A DNA stretch of 30,955 bases from Candidatus Nanoarchaeia archaeon (GTDB lineage Archaea; Nanoarchaeota; Nanoarchaeia; SCGC-AAA011-G17; JAFCDX01): assembly GCA_028717785.1 (NCBI GenBank), contig JAQUND010000017.1:1-30955 (forward strand), written 5' to 3'. The notes below the pieces were generated by a model. It had not been told where the DNA came from, did not search any database, and saw only the letters and a list, made by a program, of their open reading frames with translations. The position numbers were made by a program, and so were the translations under genes. Of this stretch, positions 15,703 through 22,330 are shown in pieces. Positions within the stretch are counted from its first letter, which is position 1. Each line of letters starts with the position of its first letter.

Positions 15703-16875
15703 TTATTGTAATTTTACTTCAAGTAAATCTATTCTTAAGTCATTTCTAGGAACAATTTTTATAAAATTATCTCCTTCATTAATATAATCTTTTATATCTT
15801 TTAAAAATTCATTTTTATTTGTTTCCATGATAAATTGTTTATCGTTTATATATATAGTTGCTTTTTTATTTTCTGTTTCAGGTAATTTTAATTTTAAGGT
15901 TATATCCATATTACCATTAACAATATCTAAATATTCATTATTATTTATTTCAAAATGATATGTTGGTTGTAATTTTTCTTCTGATTCCATACCAACTTTT
16001 ATTTGACTAAATTGGAAATCTCCTGCTCCAATACTAAATGTTAATATATTATTACCATTATTTATATATTCAATTGGTAATTCTACTTTTTCAGATCCAC
16101 CAATACAAGTAATTGCTTTAGATATGACTGATTTATCATTTAATAAAATTTCAAAGTCAGTTGTTCCTTTATCTAATTTATTACAATATATTTGATATTC
16201 TAATATAACTTTTTGTAAAGTAATTTTTTCAAGAGAAGTAACACTAAAACTTCTCGTTTCTTTTGGATTAATTAATTGATAAGTTTTTTTAATTCCTATT
16301 GTTTCTAATTCATATCTATTTTTTAAGAAAAATAATATTCCCGGGTTTGAAACTTTTAATTCTAAAACATTGTTTTTTCTTATATAATTAGTTGGAAGTT
16401 CTATTGTTTGTACCCCATTTACATTTTTATCAAATATAATATTATCATTTAACCATATTTCTAAATTTCCTTTGCCTGAATTAACTGAAAAGAATAAAAT
16501 TGCAGATTTTAAATTTGATAAATCTTCTACATCAAAAGTTAAAGTTTGGGGTTTGCTACTAAAAGCTCCTTTACTAATTTCAAGATTATTTGATAGTTTT
16601 GTAGTTATAGGTTCAGATTTTATGAATATGTTTATTGCAGAAATATCATGTATTCCGTTATTATCTGAAGTAATAGTTAATTGTCCTGGTGATTCAGATA
16701 ATAATGTTTTTAATTCTAAATTACTTGTTCCTTCTTTTTCTCCAATAGTTTGATTAAGTACATTTTCTCTTTCAGTTGGGGGTAATAATAGTATATATAA
16801 AATCATAAATAATGTAATTAAAAGTATGAGAACAGCAACACCACTTCCTGTATCTTGCGCTCTTTTATTTGTCAT
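15703..16875 (-). CDS. Membrane-anchored beta-rich protein with class III-like signal (gene 1 of surface operon)
   Basis: A 390-residue protein that begins MTNKRAQDTGSG, followed by one hydrophobic helix (about 13-31) ending in LLPPTEREN. The K-R-A-Q placed just before the hydrophobic stretch looks like an archaeal class III (pilin-type) signal, which a prepilin peptidase would cut between A and Q; a candidate peptidase is encoded at 18032-18910. The rest is beta-rich with a repeated plan: FEILLNDKSV, LEIWLNDNII and ATIYINDKQF each sit in a similar strand-turn, suggesting three related domains. First gene of the four-gene operon. Function unknown. Confidence 0.65.
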   Translation of the reverse strand: MTNKRAQDTGSGVAVLILLITLFMILYILLLPPTERENVLNQTIGEKEGTSNLELKTLLSESPGQLTITSDNNGIHDISAINIFIKSEPITTKLSNNLEISKGAFSSKPQTLTFDVEDLSNLKSAILFFSVNSGKGNLEIWLNDNIIFDKNVNGVQTIELPTNYIRKNNVLELKVSNPGILFFLKNRYELETIGIKKTYQLINPKETRSFSVTSLEKITLQKVILEYQIYCNKLDKGTTDFEILLNDKSVISKAITCIGGSEKVELPIEYINNGNNILTFSIGAGDFQFSQIKVGMESEEKLQPTYHFEINNNEYLDIVNGNMDITLKLKLPETENKKATIYINDKQFIMETNKNEFLKDIKDYINEGDNFIKIVPRNDLRIDLLEVKLQ

Positions 16876-16894
16876 AATAATTCATTAGTATCTC

Positions 16895-16906
16895 TATATT
16901 TAAAAT
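16895..16906 (-). promoter_or_regulatory. TATA-like element of the surface operon
   Basis: Read on the minus strand, an ATTTTAAATATA stretch centred about 25 bases before ATG 16875. It sits between this operon and the end of the reductase gene, suggesting the four genes are transcribed on their own. Confidence 0.45.
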
Positions 16907-16909
16907 TTA

Positions 16910-17980
16910 CTAATACATCTTTTTAATGAATTTTAAGAGTTTTGGTTGTTTTATAGCTAAATTAAAGATTATTTTAGATGGGAATTCTCTATCTAGATTT
17001 GATAATATTTTTTTAATATCTCTTCTATCCACTAAATCTGCTAATTCATTATAATCTTCATTCGAGAACTTATCCATGACTTTTCTTATCATTAAACCAT
17101 AATTTAGTTCTTTTCCAATTCTATGTTTCCATAATCTTTCATAATCTTTATGCTGAATAATAGCATTTGATAGTTCTTCAGCAGCCATTAAACCTTGTAC
17201 AATACCCCCATAAGTGGTTGGTTTTACCATTGTAGCTGCATCTCCAACAAGATAAACTCCATCTTTTTCGGTTTGAATATCTGGATTATAAATAGGCATT
17301 ATTCCTGATTGATATTCTATTGTTTTGTATTTTTTGTCAACTCTTTTTAAAAAATCCTTAAAATGGAATTTAGCATTATTTTTTGTAGCAATTCCGACTC
17401 TTGCAATGTCTGTTGATTCTGGAACAACCCACCCAAAATAATGTTTATCTAAATAAAATTCAACTAATTTTTTTTCAAATCTGCTACTTATTCTTGCTTG
17501 TAACCCTATTACAAATTCTCTTTTTCCATATAATCCTGTAGATTTAGCTACTCTTGATGATGGACCATCAGCTCCAATTAAAATATCTGTTTTATAAGAT
17601 TTTTTATCTTCAAATATTAAATATGGTTTTTTAAAATCTAAAAATTTGTGATTTAAAAAAATATTTGCTCCAGCTTTTTCAGCTTTTTCAGCTAAAAATT
17701 TATCAAATTTTCCTCGGTCTAAAACTAAATTAGGTTTTTTTAAATTTAATTCAATATCTTTATTATTTGGAAAAACTACTTTTACTTTATTTACTTTATT
17801 AACTAAAAATTTTTTATTTAAGGGAATTATTTTTTCTAGTTCACTTGTAACTATTCCAGTACATTGAACGGGTTTACCAATTTCAGAATGATCTTCAAAA
17901 ATATTCACTTCTTGATTATTTTTTGCTAGAAGATAGGCTGTATAAGAACCAACTGGTCCTGCACCTATAATTGAAATCAT
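16910..17980 (-). CDS. Geranylgeranyl reductase family FAD protein
   Basis: Flavoprotein of the family that saturates isoprenoid chains of archaeal membrane lipids (digeranylgeranylglycerophospholipid reductase). The dinucleotide fold begins at once, ISIIGAGPVGSYTAYLLA, followed by an acidic ribose-binding residue in VNIFEDHSEIG. PVQCTGIVTSELEKI, DILIGADGPSSRVAKSTG, YFGWVVPES and LVGDAATMVKPTTYGGI are family motifs, the last binding the FAD pyrophosphate. At 356 residues it is slightly short but complete. A relative acting on other isoprenoids is possible. The ATG at 17980 shares a symmetric TATA box with the divergent peptidase gene. Confidence 0.85.
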   Translation of the reverse strand: MISIIGAGPVGSYTAYLLAKNNQEVNIFEDHSEIGKPVQCTGIVTSELEKIIPLNKKFLVNKVNKVKVVFPNNKDIELNLKKPNLVLDRGKFDKFLAEKAEKAGANIFLNHKFLDFKKPYLIFEDKKSYKTDILIGADGPSSRVAKSTGLYGKREFVIGLQARISSRFEKKLVEFYLDKHYFGWVVPESTDIARVGIATKNNAKFHFKDFLKRVDKKYKTIEYQSGIMPIYNPDIQTEKDGVYLVGDAATMVKPTTYGGIVQGLMAAEELSNAIIQHKDYERLWKHRIGKELNYGLMIRKVMDKFSNEDYNELADLVDRRDIKKILSNLDREFPSKIIFNLAIKQPKLLKFIKKMY

Positions 17981-18001
17981 CTTTTTTTTATTTTGATAAT
18001 G

Positions 18002-18009
18002 TTTATAAA
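18002..18009. promoter_or_regulatory. Shared palindromic TATA box between geranylgeranyl reductase and peptidase genes
   Basis: TTTATAAA, its own reverse complement, centred about 25.5 bases from the minus-strand ATG at 17980 and 26.5 bases from the plus-strand ATG at 18032. It is the only TATA candidate in the gap at the right distance for either gene. Confidence 0.6.
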
Positions 18010-18031
18010 TGTAATTGTTTACTTTATAATA

Positions 18032-18910
18032 ATGATAGATTATTTTTTAATAATAGTTGCTTTTATTTTTGTAACAATTGCAACAATATTTGATATTAAA
18101 ACCAGAGAAGTTCCAGATTGGTTAAGTTTTAGTTTTATTGCTATTGCATTATTTTCTAATTTATTATTTTCTTTAGTTTTTAATCAGTGGAATTATATTA
18201 TTTATTCTTTAATTGGATTGGTTATTTCATTTATTTTTGGTTGTATTATGTATTATTCTAGGCAATGGGGTGGTGGAGATACAAAATTATTAATTGGTCT
18301 TTGTACTTTATTACCAATTTATCCTCAAGAATTACTAAACTATTTCAATCCAAATATGAATTTACCTTTCTTATTTATTTTATTATTAAACATATTATTA
18401 GTTGGAGGAGTTTATGGATTATTATTTTCTATAATATTAGCAATAAAGAATAGAAATAAATTCTCTAAAGAATTTAAAATATTATTTAATAAATCAATTA
18501 AATCAACTTTAAATTATATTTATTTTAAATATGCAATTTTATTAATAATCTTGTTATTTGTCTTATTATTAATTCAAAATTATTTATTCGCTTTACTATT
18601 TTTTATTTTTATGGTATTAATTATTTTTGTTTATATTTTTATAAAATCAGTTGAAAATAGTTCTATGTACAAATATATTGATTATAGGAAATTAACTGAA
18701 GGGGATTGGGTTGTAAATCCTATAAAAGTGGGTAAAAAATTAGTGTACGAACCAAATCCATTAGGTATTTCAAAATCAGATGTAATCAAACTAAAGAAAT
18801 TAAAGATTAAAAATATTCTTGTAAAAGAAGGATTGCCTTTTTTACCTGCATTTTGGTTTGGATTAATTATAACTATAATTTATGGTAATCTATTTTTAAT
18901 TTTAATTTAA
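18032..18910 (+). CDS. Prepilin/preflagellin-type peptidase (A24 family)
   Basis: Integral membrane aspartyl peptidase that removes class III leader peptides from pilin-like proteins. From ATG 18032 it has 292 residues and about seven hydrophobic segments. The two catalytic aspartates are in IFDIKTREVPDW (D21) and WGGGDTKL (D83), the standard DxxxxxxPD and GxGD signatures. The C-terminal half has a cytosolic stretch (about 210-265) containing SKSDVIKLKKLKIKNILV, and then a last helix. A TTG at 17993 would extend the frame into the promoter; the shared TATA box 26 bases before 18032 decides for this ATG. Its stop overlaps that of the convergent HIT gene. Confidence 0.88.
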   Translation: MIDYFLIIVAFIFVTIATIFDIKTREVPDWLSFSFIAIALFSNLLFSLVFNQWNYIIYSLIGLVISFIFGCIMYYSRQWGGGDTKLLIGLCTLLPIYPQELLNYFNPNMNLPFLFILLLNILLVGGVYGLLFSIILAIKNRNKFSKEFKILFNKSIKSTLNYIYFKYAILLIILLFVLLLIQNYLFALLFFIFMVLIIFVYIFIKSVENSSMYKYIDYRKLTEGDWVVNPIKVGKKLVYEPNPLGISKSDVIKLKKLKIKNILVKEGLPFLPAFWFGLIITIIYGNLFLILI

Positions 18911-19542
18911 GGTATTCTTTTATTTAAATTATATTTTTTATAAATTTCTTTCATATCTACTTTTGTTTTTTCTATTTTCTTTTCTTTTGGTACTTCTTCA
19001 ACAGGTACATTTTCAATTTTTAATAATTTTTGTACATCATTAAATTCTTCTTCTGATAATTTTTTATTAGTCCATGCAAAATTAATATTATCATTTTCAT
19101 TTCTGGGTATAATATGTATCATAAAATGATCGGATTTTTGTCCGGCTGCATATCCTGAAGCAATAAATATATTGAATCCTTTAGCTTTAAGAGAAGTTAT
19201 TAATTTAGTTCCAATTTTATTTGCTATAATAAATATATGTGCAATTTCTTCATCAGATAAATTAGATAAATAAGGATAGTGTTTTTTAGGAAATAGTAAA
19301 ACATGTCCAGCATTTGCAGGATTAATGTCTAAAATACCTAAAATTTTAGAATCTTCATAAACTTTTTTAGTTAATATTTTTCCAGAAGCCATTAAACAGA
19401 AAGGACATTGTTTTTCTTTTAGTGCTGCTAATTCATCTTCTGATAAATTTGAAAGAAATTCATTCACTTTTAATTTTTGTTCTTCTTCAGGTAAACTTTT
19501 AAGTTCTTCTTCTAGTGAACTTAATTTTTCTTGTGTTAACAT
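18907..19542 (-). CDS. HIT-family protein with Met at the central histidine position
   Basis: Histidine-triad nucleotide-binding fold: CPFC (C46, C49), LDINPANAGHVLLFPKKHY and the triad loop GQKSDHFMIHIIPR. The normal pattern is H-x-H-x-H; here it is H139-F-M141-I-H143. The central histidine, the nucleophile in Hint and Fhit, is methionine, confirmed by the codon ATG on the coding strand. Normal HIT hydrolase or transferase chemistry is therefore unlikely. A helical N-terminal extension (1-43) and a charged C-terminal tail (about 170-211) bring the length to 211, much longer than Hint (about 115). It lies one base after aEF-1-beta in the same direction. Confidence 0.85.
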   Translation of the reverse strand: MLTQEKLSSLEEELKSLPEEEQKLKVNEFLSNLSEDELAALKEKQCPFCLMASGKILTKKVYEDSKILGILDINPANAGHVLLFPKKHYPYLSNLSDEEIAHIFIIANKIGTKLITSLKAKGFNIFIASGYAAGQKSDHFMIHIIPRNENDNINFAWTNKKLSEEEFNDVQKLLKIENVPVEEVPKEKKIEKTKVDMKEIYKKYNLNKRIP

Positions 19543-19543
19543 T

Positions 19544-19819
19544 TTAACCTATAGCTCTTCTAACATCACTAACTTCGGCGTTTTGTACACCTTCAATATT
19601 ATTTATTTTTTCTTCTAATGGATCTAAATTACCTAATTTTTCATCCATTACAAATATAAGATTTACTGATTTTAAACCAAAAGCTATAGGTTCGATATCT
19701 ACTTTTCCTACATCTCCACCAAAATTAGTTATTTCTTGTGTTGCTTTTTGTTCTAATTTTTTTAAGTCTACATCTGGAGATTCAGGCATGATTTTAATTG
19801 TTACAACTATTTGAGCCAT
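19544..19819 (-). CDS. ef1b: Elongation factor 1-beta (aEF-1-beta)
   Basis: Guanine nucleotide exchange factor for elongation factor aEF-1-alpha. The compact 91-residue archaeal form is visible: AQIVVTIKIMPESPDVDL, a KVDIEPIAFGLKSVNLIFV core strand pair, then a helix and QNAEVSDVRRAIG at the end. ATG 19819 was chosen over a GTG at 19843 because the family starts directly with M-x-x-V-x-V/T-I-K-I-M-P and because this ATG lies one base after the stop of the zinc-ribbon gene. It is the middle gene of a zinc ribbon, aEF-1-beta, HIT run. Confidence 0.93.
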   Translation of the reverse strand: MAQIVVTIKIMPESPDVDLKKLEQKATQEITNFGGDVGKVDIEPIAFGLKSVNLIFVMDEKLGNLDPLEEKINNIEGVQNAEVSDVRRAIG

Positions 19820-19820
19820 T

Positions 19821-19994
19821 TTAATTAGGTCCAGAAAATCCACATCCAGGACACTTGTATTTAACCCCTGTTTTTCTACATCTACTGCATCTAATTATAG
19901 TTTGTTTACTACAATTAGGGCATTTAAAGGTAGTAGAACCCTTATTAGAGCTTACATCTTCCTTACATGAATTACATCTTAGTTCTTTTTTCAT
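19821..19994 (-). CDS. Zinc-ribbon microprotein linked to aEF-1-beta
   Basis: A 57-residue protein I translated directly: MKKELRCNSCKEDV at the start, then FKCPNCSKQTIIRCSRC and YKCPGCGFSGPN at the end. Eight cysteines in four CxxC pairs (C7/C10, C25/C28, C36/C39, C48/C51) make two zinc knuckles. The CPGCGFxGP end and the position directly before aEF-1-beta match a conserved archaeal zinc-finger microprotein typified by haloarchaeal HVO_2753, as I recall it. The role in translation is inferred from the neighbour only. ATG 19994 is 25.5 bases from the shared TATA box. Confidence 0.9.
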   Translation of the reverse strand: MKKELRCNSCKEDVSSNKGSTTFKCPNCSKQTIIRCSRCRKTGVKYKCPGCGFSGPN

Positions 19995-20015
19995 ATAAAA
20001 TTAGATGGGAAAATG

Positions 20016-20023
20016 TTTATAAA
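20016..20023. promoter_or_regulatory. Shared palindromic TATA box between zinc-ribbon and PHP genes
   Basis: TTTATAAA centred at 20019.5, exactly 25.5 bases from both the minus-strand ATG at 19994 and the plus-strand ATG at 20045. The gap of 50 bases holds no other suitable box. Confidence 0.65.
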
Positions 20024-20044
20024 TATTTGGAATCCTAATTTAGT

Positions 20045-20905
20045 ATGAAATCTCTTCCTTCTGAAGAAGTAGATATTTTAAAGTTGAAGAATGAAGGTTT
20101 GTTCTTTGATATGCATTTTCATACAAAGTATTCTGATGGTTCAGCTAATATTGATACCATAGCTAGAATATGTAAAAAAAATAATATAGGGGTAGCTATT
20201 ACAGACCATAATGAAATTCGTGGAGCTGTTTTGGCAAATGCTGAAGAAATAAATTCAATTCCAGGTATAGAAATAAGAAGTTCTGAAAATGTAGATATGT
20301 TATTTTATTTTTATAAAATTGGAGATTTAATAGAATTTTATAATAAATATATTAAACCTAATAAAAAACTTTTAGCTTATGCAGGATTAAAATTAAGTGC
20401 ACATGAAATTTTCGATTATGCAAAAAAATATAATGCTGTTTCTTCTTTAGCACATCCATTTGGAACTTTAAGTATAGGTAGATCTCTTCATAGATCTTTA
20501 AAAAATATGTATATTGAAGAAGGACAAGATAAATATAATATTATCAAAAAATTTGATGCTATAGAAGTTATGAATGGTCATTTAATGAAATCTAATAATA
20601 TGAAAGCTTTTGATTTGGCTGAAAAGTATAAAAAAGGATATACTGCAGGTAGTGATGGGCATGTTAAATTTGATTTAGGTACAGTATTATGTTATTCTTT
20701 TTGTAAAGATAATAAATGTTTTTTAAATAATATCAAAAAGAAAGATGTAAAAGTATATTATTATAGTGGAAGAATTGCTAGAATGTTGGTTTCTAGATCT
20801 TGGGCATTAAGAAAACATGCAATACATCCAATACATTATCTTGGAAGAGTAGTTGATTTTGGTAAAAGAAAAATAGAAACCAAAATTCTTAATAATAAAC
20901 TTTAA
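20045..20905 (+). CDS. PHP-domain metal-dependent hydrolase
   Basis: Polymerase-and-histidinol-phosphatase fold: motif I DMHFHTKYSDG (D22, H24, H26), motif II AITDHNEIRG, then SSLAHPFGTL and AGSDGHVKFDLG. These supply the acidic and histidine ligands for a multi-metal phosphoesterase site. The C-terminal 60 residues (about 225-286) are basic, with LRKHAIHPIHYLGR, and could bind nucleic acid or lipid phosphate. At 286 residues it differs from endonuclease Q in this window and has no zinc knuckle. The substrate cannot be named. Tight promoter spacing fits a leaderless mRNA. Confidence 0.85.
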   Translation: MKSLPSEEVDILKLKNEGLFFDMHFHTKYSDGSANIDTIARICKKNNIGVAITDHNEIRGAVLANAEEINSIPGIEIRSSENVDMLFYFYKIGDLIEFYNKYIKPNKKLLAYAGLKLSAHEIFDYAKKYNAVSSLAHPFGTLSIGRSLHRSLKNMYIEEGQDKYNIIKKFDAIEVMNGHLMKSNNMKAFDLAEKYKKGYTAGSDGHVKFDLGTVLCYSFCKDNKCFLNNIKKKDVKVYYYSGRIARMLVSRSWALRKHAIHPIHYLGRVVDFGKRKIETKILNNKL

Positions 20906-20931
20906 AAGAGCTTATTTCTTTAATCTAATAT

Positions 20932-21005
20932 GCCTCTATAGTTCAGCTTGGATAGAATGAGAGCTTGCGGAGCTTTAGACCTCGGTTCAAATCCGAGTAG
21001 AGGCG
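20932..21005 (+). tRNA. tRNA-Arg (anticodon GCG)
   Basis: Full cloverleaf: acceptor stem GCCTCTA (20932-20938) with TAGAGGC (20998-21004), D stem GTTC with GAAT and the loop GG pair at 20950-20951, anticodon stem AGAGC with GCTTT, anticodon GCG at 20967-20969 flanked by TT and GA, a four-base variable loop AGAC, and T arm CTCGG-TTCAAAT-CCGAG. The discriminator base is G; no CCA is encoded and no intron is present. A20 in the D loop, C35 and a G discriminator fit arginine identity. A TTTAAA at 20901-20906, overlapping the PHP stop codon, is at TATA distance. Confidence 0.95.
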
Positions 21006-21006
21006 T

Positions 21007-21708
21007 TTATTTATGTTTAAATCCATACTTGAAAACATCAGATTTTATTTCACCAATAAAAATTCTATGTAACATAGCTAAGAAATATTTTATTATTAAT
21101 TTTATTTTTCCTTCTGTATTAAATCTTCTTACAGAAACTAAAATTTTTTTACTTTTTAAAATTCCGTATTTTGCTTTATTTCTAAATGCTTTTCTCATAT
21201 ATGCATGATCTTCTGCTAATTTTATTGTTTCATCAAATCCATTTACTTTTTCAAAAATACTTTTCTTTGTTAATATACAAAATCCTGGAGCATGTGGATC
21301 TATTTTTTGCATTAAAAACATCCAAAAATTATAAATAGAATGTTGTATTTTTATAGAAAAATTGTTTGTTATTGGTTCTACATAAGTTGTTGCAATATCT
21401 AATTTTCTTTTTTCAAACTCATTTATTACATCATTTAAAAAATTATTTGAAAGTATAACATCTGCATCTAAAAATAATAAATATTCTCCTCTTGCAACTC
21501 TCGCTCCATTATTTCTTGCTTTTGGAGGTAATCCACCAGCAACAATTTTCGTTTTGAATTTTTTTGCAATTGATTTAGTTTTATCTTCACTATTATTATC
21601 AGCTACAATTATTTCATAATCTTTAAATGATTGTTTTTTAATAGATATTAATAGTTTTAAAATATTTTCTTCTTCATTTAATGTTGGTATAATAATAGAT
21701 AGTTTCAT
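21007..21708 (-). CDS. Family 2 glycosyltransferase
   Basis: GT-A fold glycosyltransferase using a nucleotide sugar. It starts with the classical SIIIPTLNEEENILKLL, then DYEIIVADNNSEDKT, PPKARNNGARVARGEYLLFL and the DxD metal motif DAD (81-83). The GFDET and AEDHAYMRKA segment holds the acceptor-side acidic residues. The C-terminal stretch (about 195-233) has an amphipathic region, LIIKYFLAMLHRIFIG, that may sit on the membrane. At 233 residues it resembles single-domain dolichol-phosphate sugar or sterol-type transferases, but the sugar cannot be read. It overlaps the CYTH gene by four bases and its stop lies two bases from the tRNA end. Confidence 0.88.
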   Translation of the reverse strand: MKLSIIIPTLNEEENILKLLISIKKQSFKDYEIIVADNNSEDKTKSIAKKFKTKIVAGGLPPKARNNGARVARGEYLLFLDADVILSNNFLNDVINEFEKRKLDIATTYVEPITNNFSIKIQHSIYNFWMFLMQKIDPHAPGFCILTKKSIFEKVNGFDETIKLAEDHAYMRKAFRNKAKYGILKSKKILVSVRRFNTEGKIKLIIKYFLAMLHRIFIGEIKSDVFKYGFKHK

Positions 21709-22232
21709 ATCAACTCTTTCCAGTTTTCTTTATAATGTTTAAATTTTTTATCAAATTCATCTTTGGGTGTTATTTCAATGTTTAATTTTTTCATTTGTTC
21801 TTTAAGTAAATTTAAAGTTTTATCTTTTTCTTCTTCATTGCTTATTTTTTCTAATTCAATTATATATCCATATCCTTTTGTATAATCAATCATAACATCT
21901 ATATTTTCCCATTTAAAAGTATGTCTAGTTCTAAACCATTTGATTTGTGTATTATAACCTAAAGTTAAAAATAATTTTTCTAACTTTTCAAATTCATTTT
22001 TATCAAATTTAATTTCAATTTCTTCTCTTTGATCTTCATGTATTTTACCTTTTTTTAACCATATTTTAGAATAAAAATTATTTTTTTGTATCCTTAAATC
22101 TTCTTCGCAATCAAAATAATAAGTTTCTTGATAATCTTCACTAACAAATTTTCCTTCTTTATGAAAGAATTTTAATAATTCTTCATATTTTTCTTTTGAA
22201 ATAAAACTTCTTATTTCTACTTCAATATTCAT
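21705..22232 (-). CDS. CYTH-domain protein (class IV adenylyl cyclase / triphosphatase superfamily)
   Basis: Triphosphate tunnel metalloenzyme fold. From ATG 22232 the protein begins MNIEVEIRSFI, the ExExR/K signature strand (E4, E6, R8), followed by QETYYFDCEEDLRIQK, REEIEIKFDKNEFEKLEKLF and MIDYTKGYGYIIELEKISNE, which supply the other charged tunnel residues. At 175 residues it is a single domain. Whether it hydrolyses inorganic triphosphate or thiamine triphosphate, or makes cAMP, is not decidable. The ATG at 22253 would add seven residues ahead of the signature; TTTATTAAA about 26 bases upstream of 22232 favours the shorter form. Confidence 0.82.
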   Translation of the reverse strand: MNIEVEIRSFISKEKYEELLKFFHKEGKFVSEDYQETYYFDCEEDLRIQKNNFYSKIWLKKGKIHEDQREEIEIKFDKNEFEKLEKLFLTLGYNTQIKWFRTRHTFKWENIDVMIDYTKGYGYIIELEKISNEEEKDKTLNLLKEQMKKLNIEITPKDEFDKKFKHYKENWKELI

Positions 22233-22330
22233 AATTATAAATAATTTAATCATTTAATAAATTTTCTAAAAAATTATTTTTAATAAAAACCTTTTTATAC
22301 AAGTTAATGTTATAATTTTTTATAATTAAA

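Noticed and set aside
16472..16753. Plus-strand frame of 93 residues
   Set aside because: Antisense to the first gene of the surface operon and without a promoter or motif.
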